Positions 43,336 through 56,500 of a stretch of DNA of 64,000 nt are shown here, piece by piece. The position numbers were made by a program, and so were the translations under genes. The notes below the pieces were generated by a model. It saw nothing but the letters and a program-made list of their open reading frames with translations, was not told the DNA's origin and did no database searches. Position 1 is the stretch's first letter. Each line of letters starts with the position of its first letter. This stretch comes from Schistocephalus solidus. Its lineage: Eukaryota; Platyhelminthes; Cestoda; Diphyllobothriidea; Diphyllobothriidae. The stretch covers positions 1 through 64,000 of the forward strand of contig WEDG01005259.1 in the NCBI GenBank assembly GCA_017591395.1, given 5' to 3'.

Positions 43336-46266
43336 GGTCAAAAGCCCTACCAAATGCCTATAGATTTGAACCCAGACAGGAGACTGGATATATCTTGTGA
43401 AATATCCAGCAAAAATCTCCATGTGGAAGAAAGAACTAAAAATCTTCAGAAATCGAGGCAAGGAAACAAGATTAAAATGATGTACACAAATGTGCAGAGT
43501 CTATTGAACAAAATGGATGAAATTAAACTGGTCTTGGACCATTTACAACCTGACTTCATAGCTCTAACTGAAACATGGTTAAATGAACAAATCGCAGACA
43601 CAGAAGTCAGAATAGACGGTTTTCAGCTTATCCGCATGGATAGAAACGGACGTAGGGGTGGTGGAATCGCAATGTTTATACGAGAAGGCATTGACTTCAT
43701 TCCGGATGGGCCCTCGCCAAATAGGATCTCGTCTTGCGAAATACTTTGTTGTAAACTGAAAGTCCCAAACCAACCAGACCTCCATATTGCCGTGGTATAT
43801 CGACCCCCAGGACAGCGAACGGACACGGACGAAGCACTCATCACAGAGGTAAAGAAAATCTGCCGTAGCAAACATTTATTAATACTTGGAGATTTCAACG
43901 CTCCCGATATCGATTGGGTGTCAAGGTACTGCTCCCGATCGGAAAATTCATTCGAACAGAAATTACTTCAGTTGGTAAATGACGAGTTTCTTACCCAACA
44001 TGTCACAATGAAGACCCGGTTCCGAAATGGGCAGCAGTCAAGCTGTTTGGATCTAATCATTAGTAGAGATGACAATTGCATCCTTGCATTAAGTTCTTAC
44101 GTGCCGCTTGGACGAAGTGATCATTGTGTTCTTGCTTGGGAGTACAGTCATTTTTCTGTACCCAAACGTCGTGCAGTTAGGCAGAGAAATGTATGGAAAG
44201 GGGATTATCCCAAAATGAAAGAATTACTGAATGGGATAGACTGGAGCCCTGCACATGTACCTGACCCTAATGCTGCCTGGTTCTTCATTAGTAAATTGAT
44301 TCACCAATTGGTAGAGAAATTCTGCCCACTTAAAAGGCGATCATGCGTCTCCCGACCCGAGTGGGTGACATCGGAAATAAAAAGGAATCTCAAGAAGAAA
44401 AAGAAGACTGTGGAGAACATATGCCAGATATCAACAACCCGAACATTTTTCCGCTTTTAAGAAACAGCGAAATCGGTGTCGGAATCTTCTGAGAAAAGAA
44501 AGATCAGCCTTTGAGTCAGAAATAGTTAAAGACATACCAAGAAATTCAAAAAGGTTTTATGATTACGTTAATAAGGCAAAACGAAATCGTGACTGCATTC
44601 CTTGTCTTAAAGACAATCAGGGAAACAGGTTAACTGATAACTCTGATAAGACCTGCCTCTTATCCAATTTCTTTATGTCCGTGTTTACCGAGGAACCATT
44701 TTTTGACGAGGATGAATACTGCAGTACTGCCATATCTACAAACAAAATAAGCACGGTGTCGTTCCCAATGGACACAGTAAGAAAAACTCTGAAACAGCTA
44801 CAGCCCACTAAATCACCTGGCCCAGATGGTATATCCGCAAAAGTTCTCAATGAACTCACAGAACAGCTGGCCTCTCCGCTCTCCAAGATATTTGAAAGTT
44901 CGATGGAGGCGGGGGCTCTGCCTACCGAGTGGAAGATAGCCAACATAACCCCCCATCTATAAAGGAGGAGAGAGGACATCACCAAACAGTTTCCGACCAG
45001 TCAGCCTCACAAGTATCTGTTGCAAAAATGATGGAGAAGATAATTAAAAACGGAACTGATGAGGCATCTTGAAGAGAATAACTTGCTTAGTTCATATCAA
45101 CATGGATTTCGAAGTGGTCGATCCTGCCTCACAAACTTGCTCACATCCATGGAAAGTTGGACAAAATCATTAGAAATGGGTTTGTCAGTCGATGCGGTCT
45201 ACATTGACTTTAGCAAAGCCTTTGACAGGGTTCCACACAAACGTCTGATCTTTAAGCTCCGTCATAATGGGTGTGACTGGCAACCTACTCAAATGGTTGG
45301 CCGACTTTCTCTGCCAGACAGGCGCCAGCGTGTTTTGTATCGGAGACACCAAGTCTCACTGGGAAACCGTTCACAGTGGAGTTCCACAGGGCAGCGTTCT
45401 GGGTCCCATTTTGTTTCTGATATACGTGAACGACTGCCTGGATTGTCTGACATGCGAGAAGGTAATGTTCGCTGACGATCTGAAGTTATGGAACTCGATT
45501 GAAAAACCGGAGGATGCGCGAAAATTACAACAAAACTTAGATCGCTTGCAAACATGGTGTGATGAGTGGCTGCTGAACCTTAATCTTAACAAATGCCAAA
45601 TTATCCGACTGCGGTCTAGTTCCAGAAGGCTGATTAGATTTGAATACCAGTACTCCATCAGTGGTCACCAACTCCAGGAGGTAAACATTCTAAAGGACTT
45701 GGGTATATGGATAACACCAACTCTCAAACCATCGTCGCACTGTGCGAATATCGCAAAGAAAGCTATGTGTATCTTAGGCGCAATCAGGAGGTCCTTCATT
45801 AATTTTGATGGAGAGCTTTTTGGGCGCGTGTTTGGAACATTAATCCGGCCGGTGTTGGAAAATTGCGTTCAGGCGTTGTGCCCTTGACGAAAAATGACTA
45901 CGCTCTGCTGGAGAAATTTCAACGGAGGGCAACGAAACTAATCAGCGGATTGGAATGCCTACCCTATGAGGGCCGCCTAGCAAGACGTAAAATTTTTTTC
46001 CTCTCTCTTATAGACAATACAGAGGGGATATGATCTTAGTCTTCAAACTGGTCAGAGGAGTTGATTGTGCTCTTCAGATGGCCAACTTTTTTGAATTGGC
46101 AAACATGAAAAGTCTCCGAGGACACCCATACAAACTGAAAAGAAATCACTCCAAACTTGAAGTACGGGCCAACTTCTTTTCCCAACGGGTGATTGACGAA
46201 TGGAACAAACTGCCAGCCTCAGTTGTTCAGGCTGAAAGCGTTGAAATGTTTAAAAAGAAGACTTGA
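43300..46266 (+). pseudogene. Group I-B LINE ORF2 (endonuclease and reverse transcriptase)
   Basis: The first frame (43,300-44,460) is a complete AP-type endonuclease: MYTNVQSLLNKMDEI, ALTETWL, GGGIAMFIREGI, VVYRPPG, LGDFNAPDIDWVS, SCLDLIISRDDN and LGRSDHCVL with the catalytic SDH. After a frameshift, RT follows: MSVFTEEPFFDEDE and SPGPDGISAKVLNELTEQLA (44,675-44,962), HGFRSGRSCLTNL and VYIDFSKAFDRVPHKRLIFK (45,059-45,265), GVPQGSVLGPILFLIYVNDC and the catalytic FADDLKLW (45,267-45,887), and the C-terminus LRGHPYKLKRN with FFSQRVIDEWNKLP (46,030-46,266). At least four frameshifts or stops show it is dead, but all domains are present. Confidence 0.9.
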
Positions 46267-46437
46267 TGCATTTTTTTACTTGATGAACATATAATTTAGT
46301 CGACAGCAATGATCGATATACTAAAACGACTATCGTCATGTAACATTTGCTTGTTTTGCTAGCGTCTATCTGTAAATAGGGTTTTCAAAGGCTCTGCCTA
46401 TCTCCCTTATATATACTGAATTATACTGAATTATACC
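46267..46437 (+). other. I-B 3' UTR with tandem tail
   Basis: A short 3' UTR ends with TATACTGAAT repeated about two and a half times, then group II-C sequence begins. The phrase AGGCTCTGCCTATCTCCCTT matches the I-D and I-A 3' UTR ends (AGGC...CCTCAAT), which confirms the 3' end. Confidence 0.75.
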
Positions 46438-47265
46438 TCCGACCATATTCTCCACTTTTAACGCTCTCTCTTCGTTAATTTCAGATACAGCTTTCTTAGG
46501 AAAAACCTGCCAATAGATATTAGTTTTTTTAAAAGTCTATCTGATTTCAAATGAAGACTACAACATAATCTTCAAGCTTATTCTAATAGCTATTTAATTC
46601 CTTTATCTTCTCTGAGCATATTTCTCTTTGAAGCTGAAAAAGAACCATTGGGAACTGAGAATACCTTCTCAAAATTATGTTTCAATCCATCGTGTTCGTT
46701 ATAAAGTTCGATGTCTCCATAACCCATCCCTCAGTCAAATAATCGGGGTCACATTGACAGGCTCATTTTAAACCACATCTGTTTCATTCACTGATAATCA
46801 TCCTCAGAATTCAAATATGAACAGGCCTTAAATTCGTAGTCAATTTTCATGCAAAAATTTACTCATTAGTGCACTATATTTACGTCTTCACATTACTTCT
46901 TGAATCGCTTTTTGCCTTACACTAAGAAGGACCATACACTGCTCAGCCATATCGCTTCGTGAGGCAGTTATTTCTCCTTCACCTTCTTTGAAAGTTGGGG
47001 CTCCCTGAAATCCTTCCTCCTTTTTATTGCAGGATTTTTTTCACTGCATCATTCTGAGCTCACATATTTTTCTAGAAATATTTAACTGTTTATTTAAACG
47101 CACAAATTGGCGGTGAATGCGAAAAAATCTGCTTGTTTATTTGGCCGCTCACACAGAGCGCAAGTGTGCACATTGTCATTATTTTACCTTTGTGCTAGCT
47201 GCGTTCATAAAGTACCATCTGGGCGCTTAATATACAAAGATGAATTTATTAAACTATGCTGCTAT
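46438..47265 (+). pseudogene. Group II-C LINE RT C-terminus and 3' UTR
   Basis: The first 240 bases read NLPIDISFFKSLSDFK and, after a stop, NLQAYSNSYLIPLSS, aligning with NLPLQIRLSSTLAIFK and the end of the II-A RT. The 3' UTR ends with GGGCGCTTAATATACAAAGA, like the II-A end GGGCCTTAAATATACAATTT. It is diverged and has several stops. Confidence 0.6.
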
Positions 47266-48300
47266 TAATTAAAGAAATGAAGCACCTGGCTATCAAAATA
47301 GCAAAAGAATGACTTTATCTACAGAACATCGTGCATTATGATATCCGAATAGGCAGCCGAGATATTTCAGAAACAAATGAATGACCCAGTAAAATCAGTA
47401 TCTTAAATTAGGCTTACTGACTCAGGGTACGTAATAGCAAATAACCTGCGAAGAGCAACTTTATTCAACAAGTATTCCGTAGCTTAATATAAATTCAAAG
47501 AAGAACTGGTGGCACAACAAACCGAGTTAACAGCATGCACCCTGAATGAAATATACTATTTTGAACAAGCTTTTAAAATAGTCATTAGACTACAACCCAA
47601 AGCTACCTCTTTTGGGAGAGATGACATCCCATAAGCATACTGAAATAAATTATATATGTCCGAATTCTTCCCTCTAAATGGTTCTTATTACTTTGGTCAA
47701 CTGCAATAATTCTATACATTTGGAAACACACGAGCATCGCATCAATCCTTAAAAAGGGGGTTTGTGCTCTGATTTTCTCCAAAGCACGTTAAACTACTGG
47801 TTTTTACGGCTAAATTTTAGAGCTATCGATAATAGAATACGCCTTTTTAAAATATTAGACCCGGCCTGGAATACTGCTCGTTTCTATTTAACCTTCTGTG
47901 CGCTAATGAAAGGAGGGAAGTACAATTGATTCAGAATTATTTACATAACGGGTTTTGTCGTCGGAACACCGTAAGTTGACGTATAATAACGTTTTGGGCT
48001 TACAATCCTTGATAATCTGTAGTTCTGCCAATTGCAGATGGGACTTTTATACTATTTAAGCTGTTAGACAGTCGGACTTTAAATCCCATGCTACTCTCAA
48101 GCAACTTGACTACTCATGGCATTTCAGTCATCAATAGGTCTTTTTATTTCTTCCTCCGGCACACAAAGTAAGGTATCATCCGTTCTTTTTGGTGAACTCC
48201 ATTGAAATTAGATATAATTTACCCATAAATATAAAAATTATGTGAATGGGTCCTTTTAATAAGAGAACTAGCATTATTTTTCCGTAATCGGAACAGTTTC
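47266..48300 (+). pseudogene. Group II-C LINE RT fragment, second piece
   Basis: In broken plus-strand frames: an RT N-terminal part (SGYVIANNLRRATLFNKYSV, about 47,420-47,490; KATSFGRDDIP near 47,605), a KKG-type motif (SILKKG near 47,745), then the thumb RPGLEYCSFLFNLLCANERR with IQNYLHNGFCRRNT (about 47,858-47,970). The palm with the catalytic box is deleted between the two parts. Confidence 0.6.
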
Positions 48301-49290
48301 AACTAATTTTAACTTCCAACGCAGTCAAATTTATCTTCCGCTATGATGAGGTTCTCGGCCACTGAGCTCCGTTCCTGAGCTCATTCTGCGGACAGTGGTG
48401 CTAACTCTGCAGTTCATAATTGGTGATGTCTTAAGACGTCAGCGGGCAATTGTTCGCTTATGCACAACTGTTTGGTACAAAAGCCAGGCTACATGACAAT
48501 AAAGGGGGCTGAAATCACACAACAACTTTGCAACCTTTCTACGGTCCGAACTGGTAGCATTCCATGCGCCACAGTTTTTTTCTTCACATAAACCCCCTAA
48601 CTGAAGAACACGAGTAACTATTTTCCTTTGCAGGAGTTTTCAACTGCTACCTCTATCCCCATTGTATGTTTCGTTTGGATATGCCTGTAAACTAGCATTA
48701 AATAAAATTATTTATCTGATGTCAGAAGCTATCTTAGTGTACACATAAATCAATCGAAATGCTAGCCCAAAAATTTATAATCTAGTACCAAAAGTATGTG
48801 AAAAACGCCAAACTCATATCGCCCGCTGTACATACCTTATCACTCCTATCATATTAGTTTTCTGGAATTCTGCTCCCACAGTACAGATAGTGCAAACACG
48901 GTAGCCTCTATATAATTCAATCTCAAAAATATCTCCGAAAAGACCAGCAGAAATTTAATAATAAAGTTAACAGACAACAGAATTGGCCTTTCCTACTGGA
49001 ATTTCTGAAATCCTACCTAAAAAATGTAAAACCCTGGGGTGCAGATTCAAACAGTGATCTCAAAAGCCTCTTATATTATTAGTGGAGTATTTCTATTTAT
49101 CTTATATCTTAACAAGCATACATAAAGAAATCTGCATATGAATATTGAAACGGACATAAGAAAGCTTAATAAATGGATAAATCGTTCTAAAGTGCATTTT
49201 GCTCGGTGAAATGCCACCTCAAGATCTGTAGTCCGCAACATATTCCACCAGTAAAACACTACGACCTCGTTATCACAGTCCCATCCTATC
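48301..49290 (+). pseudogene. Decayed group II-C sequence
   Basis: At 49,140-49,260 the plus strand reads NIETDIRKLNKWINRSKVHF, the region that follows the YADD box in group II RTs (LNxW). Upstream, GVFLFILYLNKH (about 49,080-49,125) resembles the LLFILYIN strand. The rest has no clear motif. The pieces are too decayed to order with certainty. Confidence 0.42.
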
Positions 49291-50251
49291 TATATTGCCA
49301 TGCATAGTTGAATCATGCATTATCATGGTCAGTCGGCCTTGAATCCATTTGAGTTACACGGACAAAATAGCGCCAGGAAACGTACCGGAAACCCGCCGCA
49401 CACAGCTCACCCACCCACATTGCACGGGTTAGTCGGTAGTCAGATGGGTTTATTTGTCAACATGCATCTATATGAATACCTAAATTAAAAACATGCAGAC
49501 CAGAACTCATAATTACAACTCTCCCTACCTGCCTAAATATACCTCAGTACGTTACATATGCACCTTATAGACAACGCGCGCATACATCCTACCAACTTAT
49601 AAAATGCCAGGGTTACCTGGCTCTTTCTAGCTGCTGGTTTTGTTTTTGAACTCAAAGTTAATCAACCGAACAAAAAATCTGACAACAGGATAGCTACACT
49701 ATTCCTAAAACACGGCAGTCAGAAGCTGGAGATCGGTTTATCCGTAAGTTGACAGCTGCCGGATACAAATTCGTTTGCAGTACATGTGCAAGGACATATC
49801 GAAAAGAGGCTGGAATCTCACTTTTCATCAGTACTAAAATCCGGGGATAACTGTATTGCAACTTATAGGTAGATGTATTTTTTGAAGGAGACAACTCACA
49901 ACGACTAAAATGCCCATTCCTGACATTTTAGCCATCACCAGCCATAACATAGTATAACTACATCTTTAAAGTGGGTTCAGCCATGAAGTATTTTGTGTAC
50001 ATTGTGCAAATAACAGTTTAGCGATGGCTGCTTGTGATGACTTCTGAAGAAAACGTCGAGCCATTGGGTAAAAATCATATATAATAATACTTTGAATTGG
50101 AGTTCTACCGCAACGTTTGAATACCATTAAAACTCCTTCCAGCCAATCATTAAACAGTTTGGAGGAGCGGTGTTAATCTTCTGATTCTGGTTTTATAAAC
50201 CCTTGGAATTGATAGTTATTTTGTAATTCTATCCGAGACAACATTCCTGCA
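49291..50251. other. Region upstream of the cullin-1 gene
   Basis: No coding sequence is recognised. The promoter and 5' UTR of the cullin gene should lie here; no TATA box or initiator can be called with confidence. AT content is high from about 49,900. A minus-strand CTGATGA (49,831-49,825) was considered as a hammerhead and rejected. Confidence 0.45.
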
Positions 50252-50518
50252 ATGTCTTCCAGACTGGATAATCTCGCACTGGCCTGGATAGATCTGAAGG
50301 ATGGTGTTGACCGAATTTATGAGCAAAAAATGAACAAAAAAGACTACATGATTCTGTTCACAAACGTTCACAATTACTGCACTTTTGTTGATCCAAGTGT
50401 ACGGAGTGGTTCTGGACGGGAGCAAGCTGAAGGCTCAGGAACGTCCAAGTTGATCGGGCTGGAGTTGTATAAAAAGCTACGCGAGTACCTTAAACAGCGT
50501 GTCACCTCATTGCGTGCA
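50252..50518 (+). CDS. CUL1: CUL1 exon 1
   Basis: 89 codons, phase 0 at the end. It holds the first SKP1-contacting helices (YMILFTNVHNYCTFV). The donor is GTAAGT at 50,519. The following intron is only 36 bases. Confidence 0.93.
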
Positions 50519-53500
50519 GTAAGTCCTCATTAATGGCTGATGCCTTCCATGTAGGAAGGTGAAAATCTCATGGGTGAAGAACTTTTGTCCTTTTTCGAAA
50601 AGTCTTGGCGTAGTTTTCGTTTCTCTTCGAATGTCCTTGACGGTGCCTTTCGGTACCTCAACAGAAATTGGGTTAAGAGGGAATTCGAAGAAGGTCGGAA
50701 AAGTATCGTAGTTGTTTATGCGGTGAGTATGCTTTTATTCTGTTGGAATCCAAGTTTAAAATTCCTTTCCCGTGGCTACCGTAAAAGGACACTCCATAAA
50801 ATCATAGTTTCATGCCGCCCCCGGCAGAAGAAAAGTTTTAGGATTTTATTTAAATTAATCGCAATAATTTTGCACGTTTTAACCCCTATGCAACTTTTTT
50901 CTATAACTGTAGATTTTTTTGCAGTTGACTACAGTGTTTTAGTAATTTATTCAGCTATTTTGTTTCATGGACTGGGAACCAAGTTGCATTACAAATAATA
51001 GATTATAGACCATCGGATGAGCTTAACTAAAATATATTTGGTATCGCTCACCCCCACAATAATCTGCGCGTTTAAACGTTTTACAGATACTCTTCTAAAC
51101 CGTTACTAAAATTTTAAGGCCTGACCACTGCTTTTGCTAGTGATGGCTGCTAATTTCAAGCGCTGTGCTAGATTACGATTTTCTTTCCATGACCAAGCCC
51201 GTGCATTTCAGGACTTAACATCTTGTCCACCGCCAGCCTATAATAATGAATGTTCCTTCGAAGTTTGCGTCATAAATTTGTTGTACCGTATTTCTGTTGA
51301 CCTTTCAAGGTAGGAAGCACCACCTTTTACACTCTTTGTTTCTGAAATGACTCGGATTCAGCCATTTGATCCCTTAGCTTAGAGCTCGTAAAGGTTGATT
51401 TGACATATGTGGCTATACACCACGTGGCTGGAAGCTGAACTACAGCCAGGCAGGTTCTTTGGCTTTGCAGCTTACCACTCTTTCACGTTTACTCTCATTG
51501 ATATTTGCTACTCCAACTTCCCATCTTTTACTTCTTTCCATCAGCTTGCCCTTATGATTTGGAGGGACATAATGTTGAAACCCTTTAGTCAAGCCCTCAT
51601 TTCTGCGATTTTTCGTGAGATTGAGAAGGAAAGACACGGTGAGACTGTAGCTACCCAGAGACTCCAGGCAATCATCGAGTGCCTTGTGGAATTACGTGTC
51701 ACTACTGAGCAGTATCCATCACACAATATGCAGATGTCGGGCCCCCTTCAGCAGGGTCTTCTCATACAACAACCTCGTTCGCCGCTCCCTGGACAGTTAG
51801 ATGCGGTAAGTCATCTCCATACTTCGCTGCTTTTAACAACCGTGGGGATATATAGGTAGTTTTTTCTACTTAGAATATTGGTGTTTTTTTTCAATTTAAC
51901 TTGGTATTCACCCAGAGCAATCATTTCGCTACTTTGAGACAGGAACGTAAAATTACTGTTATTTTTTGTCACAAGTGGCAATTAGAAGGTCGACCTGAAA
52001 TTCTTATAATGCAAAACATCACCACACATTTAGCAAAAACCTCAGTATAGAACCAAGTGTGTATGAGTAGAAGCAGAAAGGCAGGATGATCAAGGGGGAT
52101 TTTCGTGGAAAGAGAAACTCACAGGCATCCTAACGGATTAATGATAGAGGTTTTAGATACCGAAACGCCGCACGGGTACCAGTTTTTGATATTTCAAACT
52201 ATTAATTAGGCTGGCAAGTCTAACTTCCGGCTAGCAACGAAATTGAATTTATTTGCTTTTTCCTATTTTTTCTCTTGACGCCTTGTTTTTTGTTATACGT
52301 GAGCCATTCTTTGGCAAACAACCTTGAACATCCTTGCATACTGAAGTCTATGCAAACTTGAACCTTGCATACTGTAGTCTATGCAAACTTTTTGTCTAAT
52401 CAATCGCATAAAAGCTACCTTTATGATGCATTTTGGCGATACATAGGTGTTTTTCGGCTTTGGATAAATGGAGCAGTTAACCCCAAAAGACCAATTATTT
52501 AATCGTCGTAGTTCTATGGCACGAGCCTTCCCATCGTATAAAATATTTTGACTGATGTTAAATTTTAAAACCACCCCTTTCCTTTTCAAGCCACTAACTC
52601 ATTTGCGTTGGCCTTTATGGAGACTGACTAAAGCTAAATCAGTTGGTTATATCATAAGATTAACTTAACTGTTAATTACACTAATGTTTTTGTCTCGTCG
52701 AATGATCATAACTATCGCCATCGCATCGCACTCCAAAATTTTCAGTTTTTTTCAGTAATGACTGCATTAAGCGCTTCGTTAAATCTGCGCTTTATTGCCA
52801 AACAGATTACTTCTACCTCGTCACCAACCAACGGCAATATCTTAAAGTAATTTCCACTCGTAGCGCATTCTGCATTTGGTTTTGGTTAATCGCACCCTCT
52901 AAGGTAAGTTGGGTGGGAATTTCTGGCTCACGCTGCACCGCACTGAAAGCGTTCATCGCAGCTTAATTGGGGTCTCGGAGCAAAGTACCCCCGTGTTTCA
53001 GTATTTTCGGTTGGGTACAGACGACCAATCACAAGTTACAGAGCATCCAAGTAAACACCATCCGAGCTAGGCCCACAAATGACAGTTTGACCGTTGTTGC
53101 CGACGATGTCCATTGTTTGCCCCACGGAGTGGTGGGCGTAGGAAAGGTGACATGTGCGCGATTTAGTTTATAGTGATAGTAGACTTGCGCCGCACCTACC
53201 ACACTTCCTTCTCCTCACCCAATTGGGTCCGGTGTCATTACAGAGTCAAAAAGACAGAAGGGTGATTGGGCACAGGTGGCTGGCGTGGCTGAGCCTGCAC
53301 CTAGGCGTGCCACCACACCTCCCATTGGTCTTTGTTTTGGGTGTGCATCCAAAATAACATATGCCGTACCACATGCTGCCCCGCGTGTTTGTCCAGTGCA
53401 CTGAATTCTGTAGGTTATCATAAATGGACGCCAAAAGTGTGGCGTCGTTAACGTACCCGATTCGGTAACCCTGCATGTTGGTAAACATTATATTACCAAC

Positions 53501-56500
53501 ACTTTTTAAAGATCCTCCGCCACGAGGACTCGCGTGTACTCTGCATCTGTCCGGTCTGTACTTGTCTACTGTTGTGGACGTTGGGCTGTGCGCGTGGAAG
53601 ATGGGTGAACAATGGAGACATTTAACCACTGCTTGAGAACCACCTCTCTATTGAAGTACACCGACTTCGTCTCAAATGAGACAGTCTGCACATGCTGCGA
53701 CAATGTCGACGAATATTCCGAGCCATCCAAGTAAAAGACAGCTGAGGTGGTTTGGACACGTTCTTCGTCGTCAACTTCACAATCTCAGTGTTATTGCTCT
53801 CGATCCAGCACAATTGCTTAATTGGCGGCATCGAAGTAGTGGTCAACTCAAAGCCTGATCTGAAGTAGTTTGCCAAGACATCGGGGTGGTAATTCGGCCT
53901 CTAGTATTTGGTCTCCTTCGTTGGCGAAGAGGATGATGTCCATATATGCTGTCGTGGATCTAATGCTTGGAGAGGTATAGTTCCTGGTATCGTCGAGGCC
54001 AATAGATCAGGCATGTTCGCATCCATACCAAGTACAAATCTTAACGCTGTATTGGGATTGGTGCATGTTAATTCAAAAGACGACTTGGCGAGCATACGCA
54101 CTGCCAGTACAGTTATAGGGAAACGTTCAAACGTAGTATAAATTTAAAACATGAAATCGATAATATTCGTCCGTTTGTGTGGATGGATGTGAGGATGATA
54201 AGAAACAGTGTGATAAGAAACAGTATGGCAAGCGCCAGTGAGTGTTTGGTAGAGCCGTTCCATGGGAAGGAGGAGGACAGATATGGCGAGGGAGAATGCA
54301 TGCAGTTAAGCGGCCGTTGGCCAAACTAAGTGCGGAGCTTGTACGAGGTTCTTTTGTCCGCACAAGACCGGCTTCTTCAACCTAATGGCAGTCGCTTCTG
54401 CTGCTGCTAGTAGACGTTCACCCAGTAGCTTGGGGTAGTTTGGTGGGACCTTATAAATTACACGGAAAGCTTCGCCGGGGTCCACACTATGCCCGGTGTC
54501 AACAAGATGTGCAAGGATGGCGCTTTTTATGCTCTTGATTTCCCCTTTCTTCAGCCATGCTGGGAGGTGTTCTCTTATTTTTTTGGATAGGCGCCGACTC
54601 GTGCGACAAATATAACCTGCTCCACAGGAGCAAGTAAATGAGTAAATGCACACGGAGGTGGTCTGAACCGGCAATCTATCCTTACCTTCGCCTCGTAAAA
54701 GAGGGTTTGTTGAGAACACTATCTGAAGTTTCGCTGCTGGGAAAGTTTGTGTAACGGCTTAGTTAAGGCGTCTTTTCAGGATTTCCATAGCCGCATCCCC
54801 TTGAAAAGGCACTTTGAGAAATAAAGTTTTCTTTTCCATGTTAATTCGATCAAGGTAAATATTAACCATCCTTATCCTCCATCTCTGATGCAATCTCTAA
54901 TTCAAACTGAATTAGCTGCATCTTTTGGTGCCATAGTTAACGTATCTGCTTAGTGTCGAGAAAAATTCATAGTTGTGAACCCACTTTAACAATTTTTTAA
55001 TTATGTGGATTAGCAGTAAGTTAACTGCCTTTGACTGAGCATTGGATTGTTTCTGTGTAGCCTGTTCGCTCAATTTTAGGCGAAGCGGGAAAGTCAAACC
55101 ACCTGTTGTAGACACTGTTTATTCACCGGATAGCTAATGTCTTTGTGAATTTCAAAACATCTACTGCACACCCACGTAGCATCACAACTTAACGGAATTC
55201 GGACGCCTTAAAACTTACTTTGCTAGTCCCTTAGTTTGACTGTAGAAGTTGGTATACTATACGATGGTTCGACGGTCAATTTTGACAAGGTCCACCGTAC
55301 GCTCCACAGTAGGGTGCTGCACGTAGGGTGACTTGCGCGTGATTTTGTTTTAAAGTGATAGTAGACTTGCGCTGCATCTACCGCATTCTCTCCTCCTCCT
55401 CTCACCTGTCAAGACGAAGTCAAGAAGGCCGGAGATGGGAGAGAGCGCAAGTGTGGCGCGGTCGGGGCTCCTAGGCCCTAGGCGTGCCACCACACCTCCC
55501 ATGTTCGGCATTTGTTAAGGGAGCGCAACCCGAATAACGCCTGCCGCACCTTGATGTGGTCCCGTGTTGGTCAAATGCATCTACCACGTGGCCCGTTTAG
55601 GGGCCAGGTATACTATACATAACTATCGATATAACATAAGCTGCATGAGGACTACTGAAAATGGGTAAGTTAACCTGTAGTGTTGCATATTTTTTTGCCG
55701 CATAGGATTAACGATATTTATTGCCTCGTCCAGAGAACTTGGTTCCGCTTTCTATTACACACCATTTTATGGATGAAGGTCAGTCAGGTTGTTATTCCTA
55801 ACTTACGAAGCCTGTAGATGGGGATCGGCAAATTTGCTGCTTTGAGTCGGGTGGAAGTGTCAGTCGGTGCCGTATCATACGTCTTCCTCGAAGTAGACCT
55901 TCATTTTTCGTAATAGTTTATTTTTATTTCTCTCCGAAGTGCCCGCCAGGCTCGCAATACCCAGGCCCTTTGCTGCCCCCATCGCCGAATCCCCTCGATC
56001 CTTACTCCGGTTCTGAGTGTAAGGGAGGCCTCACCATTTACCAGGACCACTTTGAACGTCCATTTCTTCTCGAGACCAAACGTTTCTATATGCTGGAGAG
56101 TACACAGCTTCTTCAAACCAGCAGTGTCATGGACTACCTCAAACGTGTAAGCTTCACCTATTTATACTCCAAAATTTTTTGTTGCTTTTGAATTTCTACA
56201 TTTAACCTATTTATTATTTACTTGCCTCTCGGCCTACTGTGCTCAGGCCACGTTAAATGCCTGCATCGGAGGGAAAATGTGCCTTTGCCTTTAACCCCTA
56301 TACCTTCAGGCAGTAGTACTTTTTTCGGCGACTTTGGCTCTCCGAAGCCATCGTAAAAGACTGAATAAACGTTTTTATTTTGAAATTAAGTAACTTTTTG
56401 GTCCGAATTCTCTAAGATAACGCTGGCAGGAAATACGAGTTCCCTACTTTTTGACCAGCAGTTGTCGCGTGAGTGGGACCAGTAGACTTTTTCACTAGTA

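Noticed and set aside
1..49300. CRISPR array or bacterial defence system
   Set aside because: Repeats are dispersed retroelement copies of 0.1-7 kb, not short regular repeats with unique spacers; intron-containing CUL1 shows a eukaryotic genome.
49825..49831. Minus-strand CTGATGA preceded by GTA, hammerhead-like
   Set aside because: No stem II hairpin or GAAA in the right place; the 7-mer is expected several times by chance in 64 kb of double-stranded DNA.
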